Of a stretch of DNA of 5,921 bases, positions 1 to 5,921 are shown in pieces. The stretch is taken from positions 1 through 5,921 of the forward strand of contig DASRCB010000343.1 of assembly GCA_035653295.1 (NCBI GenBank), given 5' to 3'. Each line of letters starts with the position of its first letter. Position 1 is the stretch's first letter. The notes beneath the pieces are model-generated. The model was given only the letters and a program-made list of their open reading frames with translations. It ran no database searches and was not told the origin of the DNA. The position numbers and the translations under genes are program-made. Source of the DNA: DASRCB01 sp035653295 (GTDB lineage: Bacteria > Acidobacteriota > Terriglobia > Bryobacterales > Bryobacteraceae).

Positions 1-1395
1 GACCTTTTGTTGGTCGCCGGCGTAGATCTGATACTGGACATGCTGCAGGAAGGTGTTGCGCATGCCGTTATCGAAGCCGCCGTTCAGCATGGCGGTGTCG
101 CTGAACGCGTTCATCCAGAAACCGATGCTGCCCGGCGCGAAAACGCGGCGTCCGGCCATGTGCGTTCCGAGCCAGGTCGAAATTTCGTACTCGGCTGCCG
201 ATCGAATCTCGATGGGCCGCTCCATCTCGCGAGCCATCGAACGCTGGTGCAGAAAAATGGGCACGCAGAGCGCAATGAGCGCCACCAGAGCGATGCGCAC
301 CGTAGGGGCCGGCCATGGCCGGCCTACAGCCGACAACGCCAGCGCCGCCCCCAGCCAGACCGCCAGATCCATTTCCAGGTGATATCGCTGGGGCTGTGGC
401 AGCAGGCTGAAGTGGAGCCAATACGAGCCCAATGCGATTCCGCTGGTCCCGTAGAGAAACAGGGCGGTGAAACGCACCCGCGCATCGAGCCGCAGCCGCC
501 AGCCGATCCACGCCAGCACCAGGAACGAGGCGGCGAAAGCTGCTTCCGCCGCGAGGTTCGGAACGAAGCGGCCGCCGACGAATGGCGCATTGGCGCGAAT
601 GGTCGCCACCGTCGATGGCGAGACCCACGGCAGCGCCAGAGCATAGGCATAGGCCGCCAGGGCCGCGGTCCGCGCGAGCCTGCCGTATGCCGCCACGTAC
701 GCCGCCACCGCCACCGCCAGAGCGAAGCCGCCGATCCAGTTGCTCAGGACGGTCGCGGCCATTGCCAACGCCGCGAGCACGTACCACAGGGGCCGGCGCT
801 TTTCGAGCGCCACGTGCAGCAGGCCGATCGCGAGCGCCAGGAAGAGCAGGGAAGTCACATGCGGCCCTTCGCCGTAGTGGACCAGCGTCTGCATCCGCCG
901 CGCTGCGAACCAGCCCCCGGCATCGAAGCGCACTTCGCGCACCAGCAGGCACGAAGGCGAAATCAGCGAGTAAAGCAGCGCGCAAACAAACGCCGCCGCG
1001 CGGTTGGCTCCGAGGCGCCACGCCGTCCAGAACAGCGCCGCCGGCGCCGCCGCGTAGATCGCCGCCGTGACCGCGTGATACGCCAGCCCTGTGGAAATGT
1101 GGAAAAGCGCTCCCGTGCCGGCGACCGCCCAATGCAGCAGCGGCGGGTAGCTATCGGGGTAGGGAATGCCGCCGTACCAGAGCGGAAACCAGCTCAGATC
1201 GGGAAAATGATCGCGGATGTAGCGCGCCAACCCAATGAACGCGCCTTCGATCGACCCCATCTCCGTCGAGTAGCCGATGCGAAACAGCGGGGCAGTCAGA
1301 AGCGCATTCACCAGGAACAGCACGGCCGCGAGCGCGGCCGGCCACATGGCCCTGACCCCCGATCCCTGACCCCCGATTCCCGTCTTAGATTCCAT
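1..1395 (-). CDS. Polytopic GT-C-like membrane protein, 3'-truncated by window edge
   Basis: The frame is open from an ATG at 1395 to base 1 (465 codons) with no stop, so the C-terminus is missing. The translation is strongly hydrophobic with roughly ten membrane segments, for example near residues 18-37, 104-124, 180-196, 219-237, 241-259, 281-298, 343-357 and 366-383. After the first helix comes an extracytoplasmic-type loop with acidic residues (STEMGSIEG, E45 and E50) and the motif WFPLWYGGIPYPDSYPPLLHW (residues 69-89). A second motif, PQPQRYHLEMDLA, is at 333-345. This architecture recalls GT-C glycosyltransferases and the PTPS-related membrane family, whose members have an acidic first loop and a G-x-P-Y-x-x-x-Y-P-P-L motif. 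By analogy it would move a sugar from a lipid carrier at the inner membrane, but no substrate can be read off. The start is uncertain: ATG 1395 overlaps the upstream gene by 11 bp without a clear ribosome site, while ATG 1347 (residue 17) begins right before the first helix. Family call moderate; reality of the gene high. Confidence 0.82.
   Translation of the reverse strand, partial: MESKTGIGGQGSGVRAMWPAALAAVLFLVNALLTAPLFRIGYSTEMGSIEGAFIGLARYIRDHFPDLSWFPLWYGGIPYPDSYPPLLHWAVAGTGALFHISTGLAYHAVTAAIYAAAPAALFWTAWRLGANRAAAFVCALLYSLISPSCLLVREVRFDAGGWFAARRMQTLVHYGEGPHVTSLLFLALAIGLLHVALEKRRPLWYVLAALAMAATVLSNWIGGFALAVAVAAYVAAYGRLARTAALAAYAYALALPWVSPSTVATIRANAPFVGGRFVPNLAAEAAFAASFLVLAWIGWRLRLDARVRFTALFLYGTSGIALGSYWLHFSLLPQPQRYHLEMDLAVWLGAALALSAVGRPWPAPTVRIALVALIALCVPIFLHQRSMAREMERPIEIRSAAEYEISTWLGTHMAGRRVFAPGSIGFWMNAFSDTAMLNGGFDNGMRNTFLQHVQYQIYAGDQQKV
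302..327. repeat. Long GGCC-rich palindrome inside the membrane-protein gene
   Basis: Positions 307-324 read ggccggccatggccggcc, an exact 18-bp palindrome made of two GGCCGGCC units around CCATGG. Flanking bases 302-306 (gtagg) and 323-327 (cctac) give a second, offset inverted pairing, so the element could form a hairpin or cruciform in either register. It is in frame and encodes residues 357-365 (VGRPWPAPT), in a loop between two predicted membrane helices of the GT-C-like protein. This looks like a repetitive palindromic element tolerated within a loop (inference). Confidence 0.7.
1350..1377 (-). repeat. Perfect tandem duplication of a 14-bp G-rich unit; potential G-quadruplex
   Basis: The plus strand carries two exact copies of ccctgacccccgat (1350-1363 and 1364-1377). 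Read on the coding (minus) strand this gives four G-runs (G5, G3, G5, G3) separated by three 3-nt linkers, which fits the classical G3+N1-7 quadruplex pattern. It lies at the 5' end of the membrane-protein gene. It encodes residues 7-15 if translation starts at 1395, or forms the untranslated gap between the amidohydrolase-like gene and ATG 1347. The repeat is certain; the quadruplex is predicted. Confidence 0.8.
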
Positions 1396-2017
1396 AGAAC
1401 CGGGCCGCCGTCCCGCCGAGAATCTGCTCGCGGGTTTCGATGCTCTGCGCTCCGAGCGATTGCGTGAAAAGGGCGAGCGTGGCTTTCCACGTGAAATCCG
1501 GCAGCCCGCCGGGCCAGCCGCTGGCGAACATGAGGCGCGCGGGGCCGAAGAGGCGCAGCGCATGCTGCACGGCCATCCGGGGATCGGGGAATTCCCGGAG
1601 GCCGCTCAGCTTGCAGCACACGTTCGGAAACCGTGCCGCGGCATCGAGAAGCCTGGCCCAATCGGCGCTAAATGGCGCGCCAAGATCCGCGATCGCGATG
1701 CGAAGGTTCGGGTGCGCGGCGGCCAGATCGGGAACGGCGGCGAGGGCGCCGGCAATATCGACAGGGATGCTCCGCGCTTCCCATTCGCCCCACGGAAGGC
1801 CATGGACCTGGGCCACAGAGATGCCGCGGAATTTGGGATGTCTGGCGCAGTCCTCGCACCACTGTTCCGCCGGAACCACGATGCCGCGCACGAAATCGGG
1901 CGTCGGAACGATCGGGCCCGCGAGGATCGACCCCTCGAACCGGTTGCGCTTGAGGATGGTTTCCAGATGCGCAAGCGTATAGCGTTCGGAGTAGGAATGT
2001 TGCGCGTCGATTCGCAA
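1385..2017 (-). CDS. Amidohydrolase-2-like protein (L-fuconolactonase type fold), degenerate active site
   Basis: This 210-residue protein starts at TTG 2017, 7 bp after the preceding stop. The start is supported by the N-terminus MRIDAQHSYS, which matches the usual opening of the family (MRIDAHQHFW type), and by the lack of any other early start. The C-terminal parts are clearly family-like: NVCCKLSGL (132-140), RLFGPARLMFASGWPGG (155-171) and TREQILGGTAARFYGI (195-210). Amidohydrolase-2 proteins are metal-dependent TIM-barrel hydrolases, usually about 280 residues, so this one is short, mostly in the N-terminal half. Key positions are altered. The HxH of strand 1 reads Q6-H7-S8, the DHxGxP motif reads A110-D111-LGAP, and the catalytic Asp of GSDWP is Gly (ASGWP, G167). 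Hydrolase activity is therefore doubtful and a scaffold, binding or regulatory role is more likely (inference). No good Shine-Dalgarno is visible, so translation may be coupled to the gene before it. Confidence 0.85.
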   Translation of the reverse strand: MRIDAQHSYSERYTLAHLETILKRNRFEGSILAGPIVPTPDFVRGIVVPAEQWCEDCARHPKFRGISVAQVHGLPWGEWEARSIPVDIAGALAAVPDLAAAHPNLRIAIADLGAPFSADWARLLDAAARFPNVCCKLSGLREFPDPRMAVQHALRLFGPARLMFASGWPGGLPDFTWKATLALFTQSLGAQSIETREQILGGTAARFYGI

Positions 2018-2024
2018 GGAAAGG

Positions 2025-3821
2025 TTAGAAGATGAAGCTCAATCCGCCGCGGAAGCAGCGCGGCGTATCGAACAGCAGCACGCGCTGGCCGCCCGCCATA
2101 TTCAACGGAATGTAGCCCTGAGCCAGCATGTTCCGCAAATCGGCGGTGGCCTCCATGCGCCACGACGAGCCGGTTGGGTGCGGCAGCGGCTGCCGGACGT
2201 AGACGTTCAGCCCAGGCAGATCCTGGCTGCCCTGCGTGCTGTAGAGATTGCCGGAGAGGATCCAGCGCTGGTCATTGGCCCACTGGTAGCTGGCGATCAG
2301 GTGGGTACCGCTGCGCGGAGCCGTGGCGGCAAGCCGTGCGGTGGCGGCCTGCTTGCGCCCCGCGCGGATCATGGCGCGCAGCTCGTCCGGGCTGTTGCTG
2401 ACCAGTTCGCGATTCCCGACCGTCAGCGCGCCTTCCGAGCCGTAAATGATCGTGGCGTTGACGTGCTCGCCCAACTGCTGTGTGACCGAGAGATCGAAGC
2501 CCGAGTTGCGCAGGTCCCCAAGATTGAAAATCGAATTGCCGGTGAACACGTCGGGCAGAATGTTGCCTCCGGCGAACGCCCCTTCCGGCGCCAGCATCGA
2601 AAGCGTCGCGTTACGGATGATCTCGTGATACGCCGAGACCCGGTAGGTGCGCGAGCCGGCCTTCTGCGAGTAGGCCGCTTCGTATTCCTCGCCGCGCTGC
2701 ACCTCCGGCCGGCCATTGCGCAGAGAAATGCGGGGGAACTGGCCGAGGGCGCTCAGGTCGTGCTGCAGACCGTTCTCGTCTGCCTCCGCGGCGCCGAGAT
2801 CGGGGCGCGCGTTTCCGGATGAGTAGGCGAATTCCAGCTTGCCGCCGTGCGGGGCGGCCCAAGTGAGGCGCGAATACGGGCTGAAGTAGTTCAGGTGGTC
2901 GACGAACGAGACCGCGTCCATCGCAAACCCGTACTGCAGCGTCACGTTGTTGTCGAGTTCCTTGCGATCGTCCAGGCCGGCCGACATGGTGCGGAGCTCG
3001 GTGAGCGCCGGATCGCTTCCGGGCGGCAAACCGCCGAGCCGGAGCTGCCGGACGGTCAACGAGATTTCGGGAGTATCGCCGAAAAACTGGCGGCTGTAGC
3101 TGGTTCGGAAGGCCGCGGTGGGCACGCCGGTCGCGGCGCCGTAGCCGAGATCGCCGCTCACGCGCAGCAGATTGTTGCCGTAGAGTGAAGTCGCCACCGC
3201 GAACGCCGTTCCCATGCCGGGGGCCTCGCTGACGTTGCCCGCCACCGGGCTATCGCCCGCCGACACCCGCAGCACTCCGCGCGTATCCGAGAACATGGCG
3301 GCGTGCTCATGGCTTTCCGGCACATTGGCCAGCGGCGAATCGCCCACCAGACGCAGCACCGGGCGCGTGGATGCGGCGCTGCGCAGCACCCATTTCCATT
3401 CGTCGCTCATCACCCCGCCGTTTTCGATCGCCACCGGGTACCCGATTTGAATCGTGCTGAACAGCGTGTTCAGGCTGACGCTCAGTATGCTGCGCATGCC
3501 GGGCTGCACCAGGATGTCGCGCCGGAAGGCCGGCAGGAACGTGGCGAGCGAAACGCGGATCGAATAGGCGTCCGGGAACAGTCCGGCGAAGCGGAATTCG
3601 CCTTTCGCGTCCGTCTGCGCTTTCTGCACCGGGCGGTCCTGCTTGTTGAAGAGGATCACCGTCGCGCCCATCTGCGGAACCCCGCTGGCATTGGCGACCA
3701 CGCCGGCGATGGTGCCCGCCAGCCGCACGGGACTGCTGTCCCCGGCGAACGCGGGAGCCGCCAGACACGCCATCCCCATTACCAGGGAAGCGACCGCGCT
3801 GTGCGTCTTCGCAATGGACAT
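2025..3821 (-). CDS. Secreted carboxypeptidase-regulatory-like domain protein, probable outer-membrane/surface protein
   Basis: The 598-residue product starts at ATG 3821, preceded by AAAGGG at a normal distance. An upstream in-frame TTG at 3860 would only add 13 basic residues ahead of a good signal peptide and is less likely. The signal peptide covers residues 1-26 with probable cleavage at AFA|G. Residues about 34-118 form a carboxypeptidase-regulatory-like (Ig/CNA-B-type) beta-sandwich, seen in AGTIAGVVANASGVPQMGATV followed by TDAKGEFRFAGLFPDAYSIRV. Next comes the stretch EWKWVLRSAASTRPVLRL (141-158). The remainder is rich in alternating polar and aromatic strands and ends GGLSFIF, a C-terminal Phe as in outer-membrane barrel proteins. 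Large acidobacterial TonB-dependent receptors also begin with this sandwich but are about 1000 residues and carry a plug, and none is seen here. Cargo or ligand is unknown. It lies 39 bp after the GWxTD gene and 7 bp before the amidohydrolase-like gene, so it is probably cotranscribed with both. Confidence 0.87.
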   Translation of the reverse strand: MSIAKTHSAVASLVMGMACLAAPAFAGDSSPVRLAGTIAGVVANASGVPQMGATVILFNKQDRPVQKAQTDAKGEFRFAGLFPDAYSIRVSLATFLPAFRRDILVQPGMRSILSVSLNTLFSTIQIGYPVAIENGGVMSDEWKWVLRSAASTRPVLRLVGDSPLANVPESHEHAAMFSDTRGVLRVSAGDSPVAGNVSEAPGMGTAFAVATSLYGNNLLRVSGDLGYGAATGVPTAAFRTSYSRQFFGDTPEISLTVRQLRLGGLPPGSDPALTELRTMSAGLDDRKELDNNVTLQYGFAMDAVSFVDHLNYFSPYSRLTWAAPHGGKLEFAYSSGNARPDLGAAEADENGLQHDLSALGQFPRISLRNGRPEVQRGEEYEAAYSQKAGSRTYRVSAYHEIIRNATLSMLAPEGAFAGGNILPDVFTGNSIFNLGDLRNSGFDLSVTQQLGEHVNATIIYGSEGALTVGNRELVSNSPDELRAMIRAGRKQAATARLAATAPRSGTHLIASYQWANDQRWILSGNLYSTQGSQDLPGLNVYVRQPLPHPTGSSWRMEATADLRNMLAQGYIPLNMAGGQRVLLFDTPRCFRGGLSFIF

Positions 3822-3827
3822 GCGACG

Positions 3828-3833
3828 CCCTTT
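3828..3833 (-). promoter_or_regulatory. Ribosome binding site of the carboxypeptidase-regulatory-like gene (AAAGGG)
   Basis: AAAGGG on the minus strand lies about 6 nt before ATG 3821. It decides the start in favour of ATG 3821 over TTG 3860, which directly abuts the stop of the GWxTD gene and has no ribosome site of its own. Confidence 0.5.
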
Positions 3834-3860
3834 CGCTCTACGGGATGCACCCGTTATCAA

Positions 3861-5549
3861 TTAGGTTACCGTAAAGTCGGCCGAAGGGGTAAGGACCTGA
3901 TTCTTGCTTCGGTCAGTAATCTTCAGTTTGACGGTATATACGCCAGGATCCAGACCCTTTAGATTCAGGAACTTTTCGATGGTCACCTGGGTGGCGGAGG
4001 CGTCCGGGATCTGCGAAAGGTCTTCTTTCATGGACGCGATCCGTTCGTTGCTTCCCTTTTTCACAATCTCGTACTCGACGTCGCCCACCGGCTTGTGGGT
4101 GGTCTCGTCCGAGCCGAGATTGTAGACCTTCATGTAGATCCCCATCTTCTCCTCGCGCTTGAACACGTCGTCCACGCGCGGCCGCACTTTCATGCCGCCG
4201 ATGACGAACATGCCGGCGCCGATACTGCGGTCCGGGACCCGCTCGATGTTGTCCGCCAGGATCAGGGAACTCGTCGAAGCCTTATCCACATCGATACGGG
4301 GCACCGTGATCGCCACTTCATAATTGTTCATGGTGCCGGCCACCACGTCCTTGGCGACCACGTTCAGGCGGTACGTGCCGGGCTGCAGCGGCACGGTCTT
4401 CTGATAAATCGAGCGCTGCTTGGCGTATTCCTGCAGGTACTCGGTCGGCGCGTCCACCGTCACGGTTTCTTCGAACGGAGAAACGGCCATGCGGCGCGTC
4501 ATGGTGGTGATGCGCCCGTAAATATTGACCATCGCCTTCTGCACGCCCTGCTTGGCCTGGAACTGCAGGTCTTTGTTATCGAACTGCACCGTGATGTAGG
4601 TGAGCACCGACGCGTCGGTGACGGGGAAGTAGTCCACCCGCACCTTCATCGGCAGGATGTTGTACGTGATGCGCGAATTGACCACCGCTTCGAGATCGGT
4701 GAATTTCACCTTGGGCGGCTGCTGCAATTTCGCGAACTGCTCCAGCCGGTTGAACTCGTTCATGCTCTCGGTCCGGCCGCCGAAGGGCACTCCCAGGTGT
4801 GTGCCGTCCGTGTTCTGGAAGCGCTGCGTTTTGTCGGAAAGGCCCAACTGCTCCATCAGGGTGAGGCCCGCGCCGGGCACGTACAGCAGCGCGTCCTTCT
4901 CCGAGGGATCCATCGTCATGTGGTACTCGCCCGACATGGTCGGATCCACGAACTCGATGATGATGTTGTTCCCGATGCCGTCGATGTAGCGGTAGCGCCA
5001 CTGCTCGAACGGGAAGGTCGAGGTCGTGCCGCCGCCTTCCTCCGGAGGCCGCTCGTAGGTACCGCCTGAAGGGTGGGATTCGATTTCATCCGGCGGGCCG
5101 AAGGTGATGTAGATGCGCCCGCGGTCCGTCTTCCAGCCCGGAATGCCGCTGGCGTAGTGCTCGTTGGCGTAAGCGATGCGCCGGTAATGCTCTTCCTTAA
5201 ACTCGTTTTCGACCGTATCGGGCGTCGGGTCGCGGCGCAGCCAGAACTGCTCGATGAACTGCTCACGCTCTTCATCGGTCTGCAGCTTCTTGAAGGCGGC
5301 GCGCTCTTCATCCGTGATGATATAGGCGACGTCCTCGTTCAGCCACTTGCGGTAGGGCGTTTCGAGCTCTTTCTTGAGCTTCTGCTCGCGCTTTTTCCGC
5401 TCCTTCTCGCTGATGGGCCGGGCAACCGTCTCGCGCTGCTGGTCCTTGGCGGCGGTCTTCTTGGTGTCATCCCCCTGTTGGTCCGCCGCAAGAACGCAGA
5501 TGGCGATCGTGAACGAGACGCAGGCAATCGAAAGGCGTGTAGCTTTCAT
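3861..5549 (-). CDS. Secreted GWxTD domain-containing protein
   Basis: The 562-residue protein starts at ATG 5549. An in-frame GTG at 5618 gives a longer frame but lies between the -35 and -10 boxes of the likely promoter, and the ATG begins a proper signal peptide (MKATRLSIACVSFTIAICVLA, residues 1-21). No lipobox is seen, so a periplasmic or secreted location is expected. A Lys/Glu-rich, probably coiled or flexible segment (about 25-64) leads into the GWxTD domain at about 65-160: YRKWLNEDVAYIITDEE, then FWLRRDPTP (102-110), the name-giving GWKTD (138-142) and RGRIYITFGPPDEIESHP (143-160). A region of about 161-290 contains FEQWRYRYIDGIGNNIIIEFVD. The C-terminal half (about 295-562) is beta-rich with a final strand pair GVYTVKLKITD. 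The GWxTD family is common in Acidobacteriota and Bacteroidota and has no established biochemical role. As first gene after the promoter it heads the operon. A GGAG sits 11 nt before the ATG. Confidence 0.92.
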   Translation of the reverse strand: MKATRLSIACVSFTIAICVLAADQQGDDTKKTAAKDQQRETVARPISEKERKKREQKLKKELETPYRKWLNEDVAYIITDEERAAFKKLQTDEEREQFIEQFWLRRDPTPDTVENEFKEEHYRRIAYANEHYASGIPGWKTDRGRIYITFGPPDEIESHPSGGTYERPPEEGGGTTSTFPFEQWRYRYIDGIGNNIIIEFVDPTMSGEYHMTMDPSEKDALLYVPGAGLTLMEQLGLSDKTQRFQNTDGTHLGVPFGGRTESMNEFNRLEQFAKLQQPPKVKFTDLEAVVNSRITYNILPMKVRVDYFPVTDASVLTYITVQFDNKDLQFQAKQGVQKAMVNIYGRITTMTRRMAVSPFEETVTVDAPTEYLQEYAKQRSIYQKTVPLQPGTYRLNVVAKDVVAGTMNNYEVAITVPRIDVDKASTSSLILADNIERVPDRSIGAGMFVIGGMKVRPRVDDVFKREEKMGIYMKVYNLGSDETTHKPVGDVEYEIVKKGSNERIASMKEDLSQIPDASATQVTIEKFLNLKGLDPGVYTVKLKITDRSKNQVLTPSADFTVT

Positions 5550-5559
5550 ACGGCACACC

Positions 5560-5563
5560 GCTC
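5560..5563 (-). promoter_or_regulatory. Candidate ribosome binding site of the GWxTD gene (GGAG)
   Basis: A GGAG on the minus strand precedes ATG 5549 by roughly 10-11 nt, a slightly long but usable spacing. It supports the ATG over the upstream GTG. Position is approximate to a base or two. Confidence 0.4.
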
Positions 5564-5593
5564 CACAAATGGACAGGGCTGGTCGGCTGGCAA

Positions 5594-5921
5594 CTATTTT
5601 AAATCCGATGATTTGCACGGGTCAAACTGTGAAGCGCGGGATACAGGTGTGGATGGCAAGGACAGCAGATGCAGCACCGCTTCCCGCACGCGCCGCGCGA
5701 GCGCAAGGGCCTTGGCCTCGTCGCCGGGGAGGCACTCCGGCGTGTCGCTGGGATATCGGGTCTCGGCCGCGAACGCCGTCAGCCAGTGCGCCGGCAGGAG
5801 AGATTCCATCAGCGGTCCGTTCATAGGCAACGCAAGCTCCAGTAGCCTCTGGATGCTATGTGTTTTCGGGAAGTCGATGCGATTCGCGGTAAGGAGCGCC
5901 TTTATGTATTTCTCGGCCGAC
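5594..5921 (-). CDS. HEPN domain-containing protein, C-terminal part (5'-truncated by window edge)
   Basis: The frame is open from the right edge to TAG at 5594-5596, giving 108 visible residues that begin AEKYIKALLTANRIDFPKTH after one leading Ser. This is the hallmark of HEPN proteins: A-E-K-x-x-K-A-L-L, a short linker with FPKTH, then IQRLLELA. It is followed by LTAFAAETRYPSDTPECLPG (47-66) and a last helix DEAKALALARRVREAVLHLL (67-86). HEPN domains are all-alpha and in several families act as RNases or as antitoxin-regulated toxins, frequently beside a MNT nucleotidyltransferase. An R-x4-H spacing (REAVLH, R79 to H84) is visible in the last helix, but whether it equals the catalytic Rx4-6H motif is unclear. 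No partner gene lies downstream, so any partner would be upstream, beyond base 5921. An internal TTG at 5830 is not the start, since the homology continues upstream of it. The tail after residue 88 is not conserved-looking and contains the promoter of the next gene. Confidence 0.85.
   Translation of the reverse strand, partial: SAEKYIKALLTANRIDFPKTHSIQRLLELALPMNGPLMESLLPAHWLTAFAAETRYPSDTPECLPGDEAKALALARRVREAVLHLLSLPSTPVSRASQFDPCKSSDLK
5596..5625 (-). promoter_or_regulatory. Sigma70-type promoter for the GWxTD operon
   Basis: On the minus strand TTGACC (5625-5620) and TAAAAT (5601-5596) are separated by 18 bp, each one mismatch from the TTGACA/TATAAT consensus. Transcription would start near 5588-5590, leaving a leader of about 40 nt before ATG 5549. 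The boxes overlap the last codons and stop of the HEPN gene. AT-rich DNA like this is rare elsewhere in the window. The match is by eye only. Confidence 0.65.

Noticed and set aside
68..1132. A 354-codon minus-strand frame overlapping the membrane protein
   Set aside because: It is Arg/Gly-rich without helices or motifs. The neighbouring frame gives clear membrane segments and continuous family-like sequence from 1395 to 1.
7..1467. A 486-codon open frame on the plus strand
   Set aside because: It is Arg/Gln/His-rich with no recognisable motif and lies opposite a minus-strand frame that encodes a coherent multi-helix membrane protein. It is a GC-rich antisense shadow.
3840..3854. Small hairpin acggg-atgca-cccgt between the GWxTD and carboxypeptidase-regulatory-like genes as a terminator
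   Set aside because: The stem is only 5 bp, no T-tract follows, and it sits within a tightly spaced operon. Chance is a sufficient explanation.
3822..3860. Extended start at TTG 3860 for the carboxypeptidase-regulatory-like gene
   Set aside because: There is no ribosome site, it directly abuts the upstream stop, and it adds a 13-residue segment before a normal signal peptide that has its own AAAGGG site.
4095..5069. A 324-codon open frame on the plus strand
   Set aside because: It is His/Arg-rich, low-complexity in character and antisense to the well-supported GWxTD gene.
5550..5618. Extended GWxTD start at GTG 5618
   Set aside because: It would start between the -35 and -10 boxes of the promoter, and it adds 23 residues in front of a complete signal peptide.

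Overview
The window is GC-rich and all five recognisable genes lie on the minus strand, so the biological reading direction runs from right (5921) to left (1). The gene families are a GWxTD-domain protein, a signal-peptide-bearing carboxypeptidase-regulatory-like protein with an outer-membrane-type C-terminus, and a polytopic GT-C-like membrane protein. This set and the didermic envelope it implies point to an Acidobacteriota genome, most likely of the Solibacter/Bryobacter type. That assignment is inference from family knowledge, not a database result.

Layout in transcription order: (1) 5921-5594, the C-terminal 108 residues of a HEPN-domain protein whose 5' end lies off the right edge. (2) A good sigma70-type promoter (TTGACC, 18 bp, TAAAAT) embedded in the last codons of the HEPN gene. 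(3) 5549-3861, a secreted GWxTD-domain protein. (4) 3821-2025, a secreted protein with an N-terminal carboxypeptidase-regulatory-like beta-sandwich and a predicted surface or outer-membrane beta-rich body ending in Phe. (5) 2017-1385, a short amidohydrolase-2-like protein that starts with TTG and has lost the family's metal and catalytic residues. (6) 1395-1, a polytopic membrane protein resembling GT-C or PTPS-related membrane proteins, cut by the left edge.

The gaps from GWxTD onward are 39 bp, 7 bp and an 11-bp overlap (or a 37-bp gap if a later start is used), and no convincing terminator lies between them. The four genes therefore look like one operon driven by the promoter at 5596-5625. 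A reasonable but unproven reading is an envelope operon: a periplasmic GWxTD protein, an outer-membrane-associated protein, a probable pseudoenzyme of the amidohydrolase fold, and an inner-membrane glycosyltransferase-like protein. The HEPN gene upstream is probably a separate unit, of the type often paired with a nucleotidyltransferase.

Two short DNA elements stand out. One is a perfect tandem 14-bp G-rich repeat with G-quadruplex spacing at the start of the membrane-protein gene. The other is a long GGCC-rich palindrome sitting in frame inside that same gene. There is no gene-free stretch above 300 bases, and no tRNA, rRNA, CRISPR array or transposase was seen.
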